NCBI GenBank assembly: GCA_016235255.1
Contig: JACRLM010000079.1
Coordinates: 1 to 59,778 of the forward strand
From: Nitrospinota bacterium
GTDB lineage: Bacteria; Nitrospinota_A; UBA7883; JACRLM01
Direction: 5' to 3'
Length of the DNA: 59,778 nucleotides
Shown here: positions 1 through 8,337 of the stretch, one piece after another
Layout: each line of letters opens with the position of its first letter
Position numbering within the stretch: the stretch's first letter is position 1
Program-made: the position numbers and the translations under genes
The notes under the pieces: generated by a model
The model's input: the letters and a program-made list of their open reading frames with translations, nothing else
Databases searched by the model: none
What the model was told of the DNA's origin: nothing

Positions 1-49
1 AATCCATTCTTCCCTTGCCAGTTTTCCCGTTACCGTTTACTCTTTTCAT
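1..49 (-). CDS. 5' end of a gene running off the left edge (unknown)
   Basis: An ATG on the minus strand at 47-49 opens a frame that stays open to the window edge (16 residues, beginning MKRVNGNGK). It is preceded at ideal spacing by a full Shine-Dalgarno sequence, AAGGAGGT, at about 53-60. That ribosome-binding site is the main reason to call a start here. Too little protein is visible to assign a family. The N-terminus is basic and Gly/Asn-rich and shows no signal peptide. Confidence 0.5.
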   Translation of the reverse strand, partial: MKRVNGNGKTGKGRMD

Positions 50-115
50 GTGACCTCCTTGCTTTCCGTTGTTTTCGTTCAAAAACATGGTAGCAGGTGA
101 GGTCATACCTTCGTT

Positions 116-730
116 TCAACTAAGTTTAGGACACTTTCCTCTGGAGTGGCGGTTAGAGGAAATACGGTTTTTTAGTCTTTTGTAATTTTTATAGCTGCTT
201 TCAATTATTTTCATGAGTTCGTCATTGGACTTTAATGACCAATCGGCCATGGGTATTTTTTCACCATATTTTTTCAGCAAACAATCACAATTGTCCTTGA
301 ATACATGATCTATTTTACCTTCCTCAATGGTTTTATCCCGTTTGCAGCATTTGTATTCATCTTTTAGAACGTTAATGCATATTTCCATCATTTTGTTGTC
401 AGTTTCATGACTGGTTGTTGGAACATTAGCGCTTGGATAGCCAATCGATATATCCAAATCCTCATTAACAAGATTTGTCTTTGCCATCAATGTAGCTTGA
501 GGGGAGATTACATCCTCAAATGAGAATTCAGGAGCCTGGCAGGTCTGGAGCGATTCCTGAACAATGCCCAACTTTTTAGCTAAATCAGTAATTTGGGTTT
601 TTATTTCATCCAAAGTGACATCTTGTTTGGTTTCATTCTTTTTTTTATCTGCAAATGAGGTGGATGTTCCAAGGAAAATAGTGAGCGCTGTAACGAGAAA
701 CAACTGTGTGAAACTTTTAAGATTTTTCAT
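116..730 (-). CDS. Small secreted protein of unknown function
   Basis: The 204-residue product opens with a clear Sec signal peptide: a basic start, a hydrophobic stretch (residues 9-22), and a likely cut after Ser-Phe-Ala near residue 27. The mature part is charged and Lys-rich, with cysteines in a CCKRD motif and a later CDC motif that could form disulfides or bind metal. No family is recognised. The coding region is more AT-rich than its neighbours, which suggests acquisition. It has its own promoter (805-834) and a GAGGGG ribosome-binding site. A periplasmic or surface location is inferred. Confidence 0.7.
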   Translation of the reverse strand: MKNLKSFTQLFLVTALTIFLGTSTSFADKKKNETKQDVTLDEIKTQITDLAKKLGIVQESLQTCQAPEFSFEDVISPQATLMAKTNLVNEDLDISIGYPSANVPTTSHETDNKMMEICINVLKDEYKCCKRDKTIEEGKIDHVFKDNCDCLLKKYGEKIPMADWSLKSNDELMKIIESSYKNYKRLKNRISSNRHSRGKCPKLS

Positions 731-804
731 GTCCCCTCCCGATTGCCAGGCGCGATGCTGCTCCGGTTTGGAAATTCGTAATAATTCCCTCTGAAAACTG
801 CATA

Positions 805-834
805 ACTATATAATGCGTATTTAAATGTTGTCAA
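805..834 (-). promoter_or_regulatory. Sigma-70-type promoter of the secreted-protein gene
   Basis: Reading the minus strand, a perfect -35 TTGACA (829-834) is followed after 18 bases by TATAGT (805-810). The surrounding sequence is AT-rich. The start codon lies about 75 bases downstream at 730. Confidence 0.65.
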
Positions 835-1020
835 TATGGAATTTAATAAAAATATAAAATAATCTGACTTGCTCGTTTGGGGTTCCGGGCGGGTACTTTC
901 TTCGGGAGCGTGTGCCATCCTTCCGCATATCAGCATAACGCCATCGAAAGGCGTAAAGCTGATGGTTAAACGCTTGTAAAAACAGAGCATTACCTAAACA
1001 TGCCTGTTTTCCCGCAAATT

Positions 1021-1448
1021 GAAGAATCCGTGGTCGGCGACCACGGGGAAGCTTTGAAGGAACCATGGCCGGGCATTCCACCGGGTCGCCCCTAAATGCC
1101 ACCGTACCGATTGCAAGAGCCAGGCTGGAGCCTGGCGATCCCGAGAATTAGTAGCGCATCCATCTTGGCGGCAATTGCCGACGTGGCGCGACCGAGCGGT
1201 GGAGCCGACGCTAAAGGAAGAATCCGTGGTCGGCGACCACGGGGAAGCTTTGAAGGAACCGTGGCCGGGCATTCCACCGGGTCGCCCCTAAACGACACCG
1301 TGCCGGTTGCAAGAGCCAGGCTGGAGCCTGGCGATCCCGAGAATTAGTAGCGCCGCCATCTTGGCGGCAATTGCCGACGTGGCGCGACCGGGCGGTGGAG
1401 CCGACGCTAAAGGAAGAATCCGTGGTCGGCGACCACGGGGAAGCTTCA
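1021..1448. repeat. 196-bp tandem repeat, about 2.2 copies
   Basis: Copies start at 1021, 1217 and 1413 (period 196 both times). The third copy stops matching after about 35 bases. Each unit begins with GAAGAATCCG and a 19-bp palindrome (9-bp arms CCGTGGTCG/CGACCACGG, one-base loop). It also holds a second palindrome (GCCAGGCT/AGCCTGGC) and a GC-rich inverted segment. The first palindrome block recurs far away at 38164-38225, so the unit is built from a dispersed family. Confidence 0.9.
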
Positions 1449-1596
1449 AAAGGGCACTGCGAGCCGTGCCCCTACGCATCCCACATATCTCCCCCTCCAG
1501 CTCAACTTTTCCCACTTCCTTCCGATAAAGTAAACATCGCCCTGTGGACGGGTATGCCCTTGATGGCGAACTGTATGTATTTAAAGGAATAACGGT

Positions 1597-2112
1597 TTGA
1601 ATAACCTGATTTCAAGCGTAACTGGCGGGTTCATGGCCCAGGCCATTTATGGCCCGGGGCAGCGGGATGCCATGATGAACAGGCTTGAACAGGCGTTCCA
1701 GAAGGCGGACGCCAACAATACCGGAAGCGTTGATAAGTCCCAGTTCGATTCCATTTTTTCCATCATGAAAGTCCCCTCGCGTTTAAAAGCGGAAGGGGCG
1801 GACGCGGTATATAAAAAGCTCGATCCCCAGAAGACGGGGAAAGTGTCCAAACAGGACTTCGTTGATGGCATGATGAAGGAACTGGACAGGATGCGCGCCG
1901 AAGGGAGGGCGGGGAACAATCCGCCGCCGAATCCGGAAAGCGCCCCGCCGCCGCAACAGAACCAGGCATACGCCACCGCAAACAACAGGCCGCAGACCAT
2001 GCCGCCCGACAAGCTTGCGTACAGTCCTCAATCCTTAAAATCGGGCCAGGCCAGCCAGGCCGGGCAATATTCAACGGCCCCCGCCGGGACTAAATTCAAC
2101 GCCTACGCCTGA
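1597..2112 (+). CDS. EF-hand domain protein
   Basis: The 171-residue protein has two EF-hand-like calcium loops. The first (about residues 37-49, DANNTGSVDKSQF) has Asp/Asn/Thr/Ser/Asp at the ligand positions but Gln rather than Glu at position 12. The second (about 73-85, DPQKTGKVSKQDF) ends in Asp at that position but is otherwise weaker. The last 70 residues are Pro/Gln/Ala-rich and probably disordered. There is no signal peptide, so it is likely cytosolic or exported by another route. Translation starts at TTG 1597, 8 bases after AAAGGA. It stands alone between repeats. Calcium binding is inferred from the loop pattern; the role is unknown. Confidence 0.8.
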   Translation: MNNLISSVTGGFMAQAIYGPGQRDAMMNRLEQAFQKADANNTGSVDKSQFDSIFSIMKVPSRLKAEGADAVYKKLDPQKTGKVSKQDFVDGMMKELDRMRAEGRAGNNPPPNPESAPPPQQNQAYATANNRPQTMPPDKLAYSPQSLKSGQASQAGQYSTAPAGTKFNAYA

Positions 2113-2119
2113 TTTATGA

Positions 2120-2160
2120 CTGTGGCCGATGGCCACAGGGCGGGTTTTAAACCCGCCCCT
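2120..2160. terminator. Two adjacent perfect hairpins after the EF-hand gene
   Basis: CTGTGGCC and GGCCACAG pair at 2120-2138 with a 3-base loop. They are followed directly by GGGCGGGTTT and AAACCCGCCC at 2138-2158 with a one-base loop. They begin 8 bases after the stop codon, so they could end transcription, although no T-run follows. The trailing GCCCCTAC also marks repeat hairpins near 1470 and 38130, so this may instead be a dispersed repeat. Confidence 0.5.
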
Positions 2161-2250
2161 ACCATTTGCCCGCCTCCAACATCAACTCCCCCAAATCCCT
2201 TCCGCTGTCTTATAATTCTCCCTTCGACACTGTTTATGAGGGTTTGAAAA

Positions 2251-3237
2251 GTGAGCGTGGACATACAGGCCGTCAACGAGATGGTCAAGCAAAAGTCCGG
2301 TTTCGTGGAAAGGCTGTACGCCGAGGTGGGGCAGGTGATCGTGGGGCAGCGCAAAATGATTGAGGGGATGCTCACCGCGCTATTGTGCGACGGGCATATA
2401 CTGCTGGAAGGTGTGCCGGGATTGGCAAAGACCTTGTCCATCCACACCATGGCCCAGGCGGTCTCTTTAAGCTTCCGGCGCATCCAGTTCACCCCGGATT
2501 TGCTGCCGGCCGACCTTACCGGGGCGGAGATATATAACGCCAAAGAGGCGGTGTTCACCACCCGCAAGGGGCCGCTGTTCACGAATATAATCCTGGCCGA
2601 CGAGATAAACCGCGCCCCGGCCAAGGTGCAAAGCGCGTTGCTGGAGGCGATGCAGGAGCGGCAGGTGACCATAGGTTCGGAGACGTTCCGCCTGCCGGAG
2701 CCTTTCATAGTGCTGGCCACGCAAAACCCGATAGAGCAGGAGGGGACCTATCCGCTCCCCGAGGCGCAGGTGGACAGGTTCATGCTAAAGCTCATCGTGG
2801 ACTATCCGGCGCCCGCCGACGAAATGGAGATAGTAAAGCGCAACACCTCCGGGATTGCCCCGCAGGTAAAGCCGGTCCTCACCTGGGACGAGCTTCGCGC
2901 CGCGCGCCGCGCCGTGGACGGGGTGTACATAGACGAAAAGCTGATCCAGTACATCATCAATATCGTGTCCGCCACGCGCAGGCCGGGCGATTTCGGCCTG
3001 AACATCGGCAACCTTATCGAATACGGCGCCTCGCCGCGCGCCTCCATCTACCTGACCAGGATCGCCAAGGCCCATGCTTTCCTCGCGCACAGGGGATACG
3101 TTTTGCCCGACGACATAAAGAAGGCCGGGCCCGACGTGCTTCGCCACCGCGTGATCCCAAGCTACGAGGCGGACGCGGAGAACGTCACCCCGGAAGATAT
3201 GATCGCGAAGATATTCGACACGGTGGAAGTGCCTTGA
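2251..3237 (+). CDS. MoxR-family AAA+ ATPase
   Basis: This 328-residue AAA+ ATPase is of the MoxR type, chaperone-like enzymes that act with VWA-domain proteins. Walker A is GVPGLAKT (about residue 54) and Walker B is IILADEIN, followed by the family signature RAPAKVQSALLEAMQE and a sensor stretch FIVLATQNP. The C-terminal lid domain is complete and the length is normal. It starts with GTG at 2251 after a TTTGAAAA leader with a weak ribosome-binding site. It heads a five-gene operon, overlapping the DUF58 gene by 4 bases. The partnership with the downstream VWA proteins is known for the family and inferred here. Confidence 0.93.
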   Translation: MSVDIQAVNEMVKQKSGFVERLYAEVGQVIVGQRKMIEGMLTALLCDGHILLEGVPGLAKTLSIHTMAQAVSLSFRRIQFTPDLLPADLTGAEIYNAKEAVFTTRKGPLFTNIILADEINRAPAKVQSALLEAMQERQVTIGSETFRLPEPFIVLATQNPIEQEGTYPLPEAQVDRFMLKLIVDYPAPADEMEIVKRNTSGIAPQVKPVLTWDELRAARRAVDGVYIDEKLIQYIINIVSATRRPGDFGLNIGNLIEYGASPRASIYLTRIAKAHAFLAHRGYVLPDDIKKAGPDVLRHRVIPSYEADAENVTPEDMIAKIFDTVEVP

Positions 3238-4136
3238 ACGATGAAAGGGAAAGCGGCGCTTCGGACATCTTAAAGAAAATCCGGCAGATCGAAATAAGCG
3301 CCCGCAAGGCGGTCACCTCCATCCTCTCCGGCGAGTACCATTCCATATTCAAGGGGATGGGGATGGAGTTCGCCGAGTCGCGCCCATACCAGCCGGGGGA
3401 CGATATCCGCACTATGGACTGGAACGTCACCGCCCGCGCCGGGTCCCCTTTCGTGAAGACCTTCCGGGAGGAGCGGGAACTGACATTGATGCTCATCGCC
3501 GACCTTTCCGCCTCCGGCCATTTCGGGTCTAAATCAAAGTTCAAGGCGGAGACAGCCGCCGAGCTTTGCGCCACGCTGGCCTTTTCCGCCCTCCGCAACA
3601 GCGACAAGGTGGGGCTAATCGCCTTCACAAACGAGGTGGAGCTGTACGTCGCCCCGAGAAAGGGGCGCAGCCACGCCCTGCGGATGATTCGCGACATCCT
3701 GTTTTTCAAGCCGAAGGGGAAGGGGACGGACATCGCCGGGGCGTTAAAATATCTTAACCGCGTCACATGCAAAAGGACTATCGCGTTCATCGTGTCCGAC
3801 TTTGCGGCGCCCGATTTTTCGCGGGAGCTGAAGGCCACCTCGCGCAAGCACGACCTTGTTGCGGTGCGGGTGACGGATCCGAGGGAGGAGAAGCTGGAGG
3901 ACGTTGGGCTTATCGCCCTGGAGGACGCGGAGACCGGCGAGACGGTGATATTGGACACGTCGGACGCGGTTTTGAGCGAAAAGTACGAGAAGTCCCGCCG
4001 GGACGAAGCCGGCCGGCTGGCAAAAATGTTCGCCGCCGCCAAGGTGGACCAGATATCGGTGGGGGCGGACAAGGATTTCATAGGGCCGCTTGTGAAGTTT
4101 TTCAAGGCCAGGGAGCGCAAGCGGAGGTTCGGATGA
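3234..4136 (+). CDS. DUF58 domain protein (MoxR partner)
   Basis: This 300-residue protein carries the DUF58 core ESRPYQPGDDIRTMDWNVTAR (about residues 44-64) followed by a VWA-like fold (LMLIADLSASGHFG). DUF58 proteins nearly always sit beside MoxR and are thought to be clients or adaptors of it. The start is TTG at 3234, whose last two bases are the first two of the moxR stop codon, so translation is coupled. The next gene begins inside its stop codon (ATGA). No membrane segment is seen, so it is probably cytosolic. Confidence 0.9.
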   Translation: MNDERESGASDILKKIRQIEISARKAVTSILSGEYHSIFKGMGMEFAESRPYQPGDDIRTMDWNVTARAGSPFVKTFREERELTLMLIADLSASGHFGSKSKFKAETAAELCATLAFSALRNSDKVGLIAFTNEVELYVAPRKGRSHALRMIRDILFFKPKGKGTDIAGALKYLNRVTCKRTIAFIVSDFAAPDFSRELKATSRKHDLVAVRVTDPREEKLEDVGLIALEDAETGETVILDTSDAVLSEKYEKSRRDEAGRLAKMFAAAKVDQISVGADKDFIGPLVKFFKARERKRRFG

Positions 4137-5056
4137 GATTCGTCTTCTTGCTCGCGGCCGCCCTCGCGTTTGCCGCTCCAGCTTTCGCGGACAGTATTGC
4201 CATTGATCCGCAAAGTCCAAAATTCGGCTCGGTGACCAGGCTTGTCTTGACGGTGGATTTAAAACCGGGCGAAAAGGCGGTCTTCGGGGACAAAGTGACG
4301 CTTCCAAAGGAGTTGAGCTTGCTGAGCGTCAATGCCGGGGCGCCACGGAAAGACGATAAAGGAAATTTTAGCCAGCGGCTGATCGTTTCGTTCATCCCAT
4401 ACGCCACCGGGCCTTCCACCACCGGCGAAATGGAATACATTGTCAAAAAGCCGGACGGCTCCGCTGAAACGCGAACAGCCGGTCCGGTGGATTTCACCGT
4501 CGCATCCCTTGATCCGAAGGAGGAGGATGTGGAACGGATTGTCGCGGGTCTAAAGCCTGTTGACCGCCCCGTCCAGTGGGAGACTTACATTGTCCCGCTT
4601 CTTGTGACGCTGGCTGTGGCGGTGGCCATATTTTTTATCTGGCGATGGCTCAAACGCCGCAAGAAAAGGCCGGTTGTGGAGATAAAGCCCAAGGGAATAA
4701 TCCTTGAGCCGGACGATGCGGCATGGCGCGCGCTCATTGCCCTTTCGCAGGAGGACCTTTTCGGCAAAGGGGCGGCCAAGGAGCATTTCTTCCGCGTCTC
4801 CGCGATCATCAGGGAGTATGTGGAGCGCCGGTTCGGCGTGAAGGCGCTTGAACGCACGACGTTCGAGATAGAACGGGAGTTCCCGCCGGAGATCGCCGCG
4901 CAGGACGCCCACGCGCGCCTTCTGGAAATCCTTTCGCTGTGCGATATCGTGAAGTTCACCAAGACAGAGTCCACAAGGCAGCAGGCGGATGACGCTGTGG
5001 GCCTTGCGTTGCAGTTCATTTCCGTCACCCGGCGGGGCCTGGAGATAGCTGAATGA
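4133..5056 (+). CDS. Periplasmic/membrane protein of the MoxR-VWA operon (DUF4381-like)
   Basis: ATG 4133 overlaps the previous stop codon and gives a 307-residue protein with a signal peptide (cut near AFA-DS, residue 20). Next comes a beta-rich periplasmic domain, then one membrane helix (about residues 160-180), a basic stop-transfer run, and a cytosolic tail containing WRALIALSQEDLF and EYVERRFG. This layout matches DUF4381/BatD-like proteins of Bat operons. A longer frame extends upstream but lies inside the DUF58 gene and is unlikely to be used. It is probably a membrane scaffold for the VWA proteins that follow. Confidence 0.8.
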   Translation: MRFVFLLAAALAFAAPAFADSIAIDPQSPKFGSVTRLVLTVDLKPGEKAVFGDKVTLPKELSLLSVNAGAPRKDDKGNFSQRLIVSFIPYATGPSTTGEMEYIVKKPDGSAETRTAGPVDFTVASLDPKEEDVERIVAGLKPVDRPVQWETYIVPLLVTLAVAVAIFFIWRWLKRRKKRPVVEIKPKGIILEPDDAAWRALIALSQEDLFGKGAAKEHFFRVSAIIREYVERRFGVKALERTTFEIEREFPPEIAAQDAHARLLEILSLCDIVKFTKTESTRQQADDAVGLALQFISVTRRGLEIAE

Positions 5057-6030
5057 GACTGGCCGATCCGTGGTTCCTGCTTATGCTTGCCGCGCTTCCA
5101 TTATGGTGGCGCGCCCATTTTACGGCGCGTCCTCACGGGGTGATTTTCCCGGACACAGGCGCGGTGACGCGTCTGGCCTCCCATAAAAAACAATGGGCGG
5201 CGCACATCCCGTTTTACCTGCGGTTTGCGGCGGTGGCGCTGATAATAATCGCCGTCGCCAGGCCCCAGACAGGATACCGGGAGGAAGAGATAGTCTCCAA
5301 GGGGATAGATATCATGCTGGCGCTGGACATATCGTCGTCCATGTCCGCGTCGGACTTAAAGCCCACCCGGCTGGACGCGTCCAAGAAGGTGATAGGTGAT
5401 TTCATCGCCGGCAGGACAAACGACCGCATCGGGCTAGTGGTATTCGCCGCGCATGGATTCACCCAATGCCCGCTGACGCTGGACTATCCTGTGCTGCGAA
5501 GCTTTCTTGAAAGCTCCAACATCGGCCTTGTGGAGGACGGCACCGCAATCGGCATGGCGATAGTCACCGCCGCCAACAGGCTGAAAACATCCGGCGCCAA
5601 AAGCAGGATAATCATCCTTCTCACCGACGGGATGAACAACCGTGGTTCCATAGACCCGCTCACCGCCGCGAAAGTGGCCGCCGCCGCCGGGGTGAAAGTG
5701 TACACCATCGGCGCCGGGAAGGAGGGAGTGTATAACCAGATGGTCAACGACCCCAGGTTCGGCGCCCGGATCGCCCCGGTGCGCACGGAGATAGACGAGA
5801 AGCTTTTGGGCCAGATCGCCCAGATCACCGGCGGCACCTATTTCCGGGCGGAGGACGAGACCGGATTGGCGGAGATATACAGGCGGATAGACAAGATGGA
5901 GAAGACCGATATCAAGGTGCGCGCTTATGTGCGGCATACGGACTGGTTCATGTACCTTGCCGTCCCCGCGCTTATGCTGTTAATGGCGGAGATGATACTC
6001 CCCGCCACCAGGTGGAGGATTGTGCCATGA
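5053..6030 (+). CDS. BatA-like VWA-domain membrane protein
   Basis: The 325-residue protein has N-terminal membrane helices (about 5-20 and 55-75), a VWA domain and a C-terminal helix. The metal-ion-dependent adhesion site is intact: ALDISSSMSA (DxSxS) and LLTDGMNN. The order helix-helix-VWA-helix is that of BatA, an inner-membrane protein with its VWA domain in the cytosol or at the membrane face. It overlaps its upstream neighbour by 4 bases, and the downstream VWA gene starts inside its stop codon. Family members have been linked to stress tolerance and envelope integrity; the role here is not shown by the sequence. Confidence 0.88.
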   Translation: MRLADPWFLLMLAALPLWWRAHFTARPHGVIFPDTGAVTRLASHKKQWAAHIPFYLRFAAVALIIIAVARPQTGYREEEIVSKGIDIMLALDISSSMSASDLKPTRLDASKKVIGDFIAGRTNDRIGLVVFAAHGFTQCPLTLDYPVLRSFLESSNIGLVEDGTAIGMAIVTAANRLKTSGAKSRIIILLTDGMNNRGSIDPLTAAKVAAAAGVKVYTIGAGKEGVYNQMVNDPRFGARIAPVRTEIDEKLLGQIAQITGGTYFRAEDETGLAEIYRRIDKMEKTDIKVRAYVRHTDWFMYLAVPALMLLMAEMILPATRWRIVP

Positions 6031-7061
6031 GGTTCCACAGCCCGGAATGGTGGTGGGCGGCGGCGGCGCTTCCATTGGCGCTGGGGCTGTCGTTATGGGG
6101 GGTGAAACGGGGATTTGAGGCGATGGGCAGGTTCGTCTCCCCCGAAATGCTGGCAAGACTTGCGCCGCAGAAGGTTTTGGGGGCGAAAAAGGCCCGCGCA
6201 GGATTCCTGATTATCGCCTGCGCCTTGCTCATCGTGGCGCTGGCCCGGCCGCAATACGGGGTGAAACCGGTGCAGATCACAAGGTCGGGCATAGACATGG
6301 TGATCGCGCTGGACGTTTCAAAAAGCATGGCGGCGCGGGACATAAAGCCGAGCAGGATCGAACGGGCCAAGCTTGAGATATCAAGGCTCGCCTCGGCGCT
6401 GGAGGGGAACAGGATGGGGCTTATCGCCTTCGCCGGGAAAAGCTTTGTGGAATGCCCGCTGACCACCGACACAGCCGCGTTGAAAATGTTTTTGGACAGC
6501 CTGGACACAAGCTCCATCCCCGTTCCCGGCACGGCCGTGGGTGCGGCTGTGCATGGGGCGGTGGAGGCGCTGGCCAAAAGTAAGGCAAAGACCCGGGCGG
6601 CCATAATCGTCACCGACGGGGAAGACCTGGAGGGGGGGGTGGACGAGGCCATATCAGAGGCGGCCAAGGCGGGGGTGAAAGTGTTCACTGTCGGCATAGG
6701 GAGCCAGACCGGCGCGCCGGTGCCGGAGGTGGACAGCGAGGGAAACGTCACAGGCTACAAGACAGGCGACGGGGGAGCCACCGTTATATCCAGGCTGGAC
6801 TCGCGCACGCTGCGTTCCATCGCCGATTCCACGGACGGCGCCTTCTACGCCACCGAAGGGGACAGCCTGGACATGGATCCGCTCATCAAGGCGCTTAAAA
6901 GCATGGACAAGACCGACATCACCTCGCAGGAATTCACGGAGTACGAGGAGCGATATCAGCCATTCGCTCTGGCGGCGCTATTGATGCTGGTGGCCGATTA
7001 CCTGGTGTTCTACAGATTGTCCTTGCGGGAAAGGGCCGTGTCCACCAGATCGGCGGTGTGA
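6027..7061 (+). CDS. BatB-like VWA-domain membrane protein
   Basis: This second VWA protein (344 residues from ATG 6027) has the adhesion-site motifs ALDVSKSMAA and VTDGED, N-terminal helices and a C-terminal helix. It is a paralogue of the preceding gene. ATG 6027 is preferred over GTG 6012 because it overlaps the upstream stop codon and has GGAGG 9 bases before it. It ends the operon; the TPR gene (BatC/BatE type) usual in such operons is absent. Its 3' end overlaps the convergent Fe-S gene by 52 bases. Confidence 0.87.
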   Translation: MRFHSPEWWWAAAALPLALGLSLWGVKRGFEAMGRFVSPEMLARLAPQKVLGAKKARAGFLIIACALLIVALARPQYGVKPVQITRSGIDMVIALDVSKSMAARDIKPSRIERAKLEISRLASALEGNRMGLIAFAGKSFVECPLTTDTAALKMFLDSLDTSSIPVPGTAVGAAVHGAVEALAKSKAKTRAAIIVTDGEDLEGGVDEAISEAAKAGVKVFTVGIGSQTGAPVPEVDSEGNVTGYKTGDGGATVISRLDSRTLRSIADSTDGAFYATEGDSLDMDPLIKALKSMDKTDITSQEFTEYEERYQPFALAALLMLVADYLVFYRLSLRERAVSTRSAV

Positions 7062-8296
7062 AGGACCGGGATGGAGAGTCCAGCCCTGTTAAGCGCGTCG
7101 GCCAGCGCAAGCTGGCATGAAGGGCACGCCGTCACCACCGCGTCCGCCCCGCTTTTTTTAATCGCCTCGGCCTTGAATTTGCCGAAGTCCACGGACATTT
7201 CGTAAAACTTCAGCCCGAACGTCCCCGAGCCTCCACAGCACCTGTCCGCCCCTTCCATCTCCACGAACTCCACGTTTGGCAGGCTCTTGATAAGCTTGCG
7301 CGGCTCTTTCCACACCCCCATCCCGCGCCGCAGGTGGCAAGGATCGTGATACGTCACCTTTAGTTTACGCGAGGCCTTCTCCGCGCCGGACAACATGGTC
7401 TCCACCGAAAGTTCCACCAGGAGCTTCTGGTAGTCCACGATTTTTTCGCAAAGCGCTTCCACCTTCGGATCGTTTGGGAACAGTTCCCGGTACACCTCGC
7501 CGAACACCGATCCGCATGTGGCGCACGAATATACGATTGCGTCGGCGTCCAGCGCCGTGAACACCTCGATGTTCCTGCGCGCAAGTTCCTTGGTGGTCTT
7601 CAAGTCGCCGTTGTAATATGCGGGGGCGCCGCAGCACACCTGCTCCTTGGGGAACACCACCTCCACCCCGGCCTTTTTCAGCCCTTCGATCACCTTCACC
7701 CCCACTTCCGGGAACGCAAGGTCCGTCATGCATCCGCTGAAAAAGGCGACCCGTTTCAATTTGCCCGCCGGAGCCGGGTTCGGACAGTTGGCGGCCAAAA
7801 CCCTTTCTCGAAGGTTCGCCTTAAGGAAATCGGGAGTGACCCTTTTGACTCCGCCGGGGGAGTAAGGGAAGAATCTGGCAAGCCATCTGGGGGCCGCCTT
7901 GTAAAAAATCGAGCTGATCCCCACAAACTTGGCCAGTATGTTAAGCCGCCATGGGTAGGCCAGCAGGTATTTGAATATGAAGTTTGAAACGGGGCCGCCG
8001 CCGCTTTTTTCGCGGATTTCGGCCCGCATGGCGGAGAATATCTTCATCGTGTCCACCCCAGATGGGCATGCGGACAGGCAGTTCATGCACGAAAGGCACT
8101 GGGAAAAATCGTTGGCGACCCGTGGGGTAAGCTCCATCTCCCCGTTTAGCGCCCCCTGCGCAAGGCGTATTTTGCCTCTGGCAACCAGGGTCTCGGAATT
8201 GGTCGCCTCGTAAGTGGGGCATCCGGCCTGGCATGTGGCGCATTTGGTGCACTTTTCGATCTCGCCCCGGACCGATTCAAGGAAATCGTACTTCAT
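7010..8296 (-). CDS. GlcF/GlpC-type Fe-S oxidoreductase subunit
   Basis: The 428-residue protein has two ferredoxin-type [4Fe-4S] motifs near the N-terminus (CTKCATCQAGCP and CLSCMNCLSACP). Two CCG domains follow (FFSGCMTDLAFP...CCGAPAYY and YHDPCHLRRGM...CCGGSGTFG). This is the architecture of the iron-sulfur subunit of glycolate/lactate or glycerol-3-phosphate dehydrogenases, passing electrons from a flavin subunit to quinone. No FAD-binding partner gene lies next to it, so the substrate cannot be named; heterodisulfide-reductase-like roles are possible. It is probably membrane-associated. Confidence 0.88.
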   Translation of the reverse strand: MKYDFLESVRGEIEKCTKCATCQAGCPTYEATNSETLVARGKIRLAQGALNGEMELTPRVANDFSQCLSCMNCLSACPSGVDTMKIFSAMRAEIREKSGGGPVSNFIFKYLLAYPWRLNILAKFVGISSIFYKAAPRWLARFFPYSPGGVKRVTPDFLKANLRERVLAANCPNPAPAGKLKRVAFFSGCMTDLAFPEVGVKVIEGLKKAGVEVVFPKEQVCCGAPAYYNGDLKTTKELARRNIEVFTALDADAIVYSCATCGSVFGEVYRELFPNDPKVEALCEKIVDYQKLLVELSVETMLSGAEKASRKLKVTYHDPCHLRRGMGVWKEPRKLIKSLPNVEFVEMEGADRCCGGSGTFGLKFYEMSVDFGKFKAEAIKKSGADAVVTACPSCQLALADALNRAGLSIPVLHTADLVDTALSRKDNL

Positions 8297-8337
8297 CTTT
8301 TTATTTTAGCATTCAGGAGGGATAAACTCAGGCGCCG

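Larger units (their letters stand above)
731..1596. other. 866-base gene-free region with promoter and repeats
   Basis: No convincing gene lies here. Open frames over 1000-1500 are by-products of a GC-rich tandem repeat read in several frames. The first part (about 780-870) is AT-rich and holds the promoter for the gene at 116-730. From 1021 to about 1450 it is a tandem repeat. From about 1451 to 1475 there is a hairpin ending in GCCCCTAC, a motif shared with two other intergenic sites in the window. Confidence 0.7.

Noticed and set aside
821..1592. Several overlapping frames across the tandem repeat
   Set aside because: They repeat the same translated repeat unit in different frames, with no start context; by-products of high GC and period 196 (not a multiple of 3).
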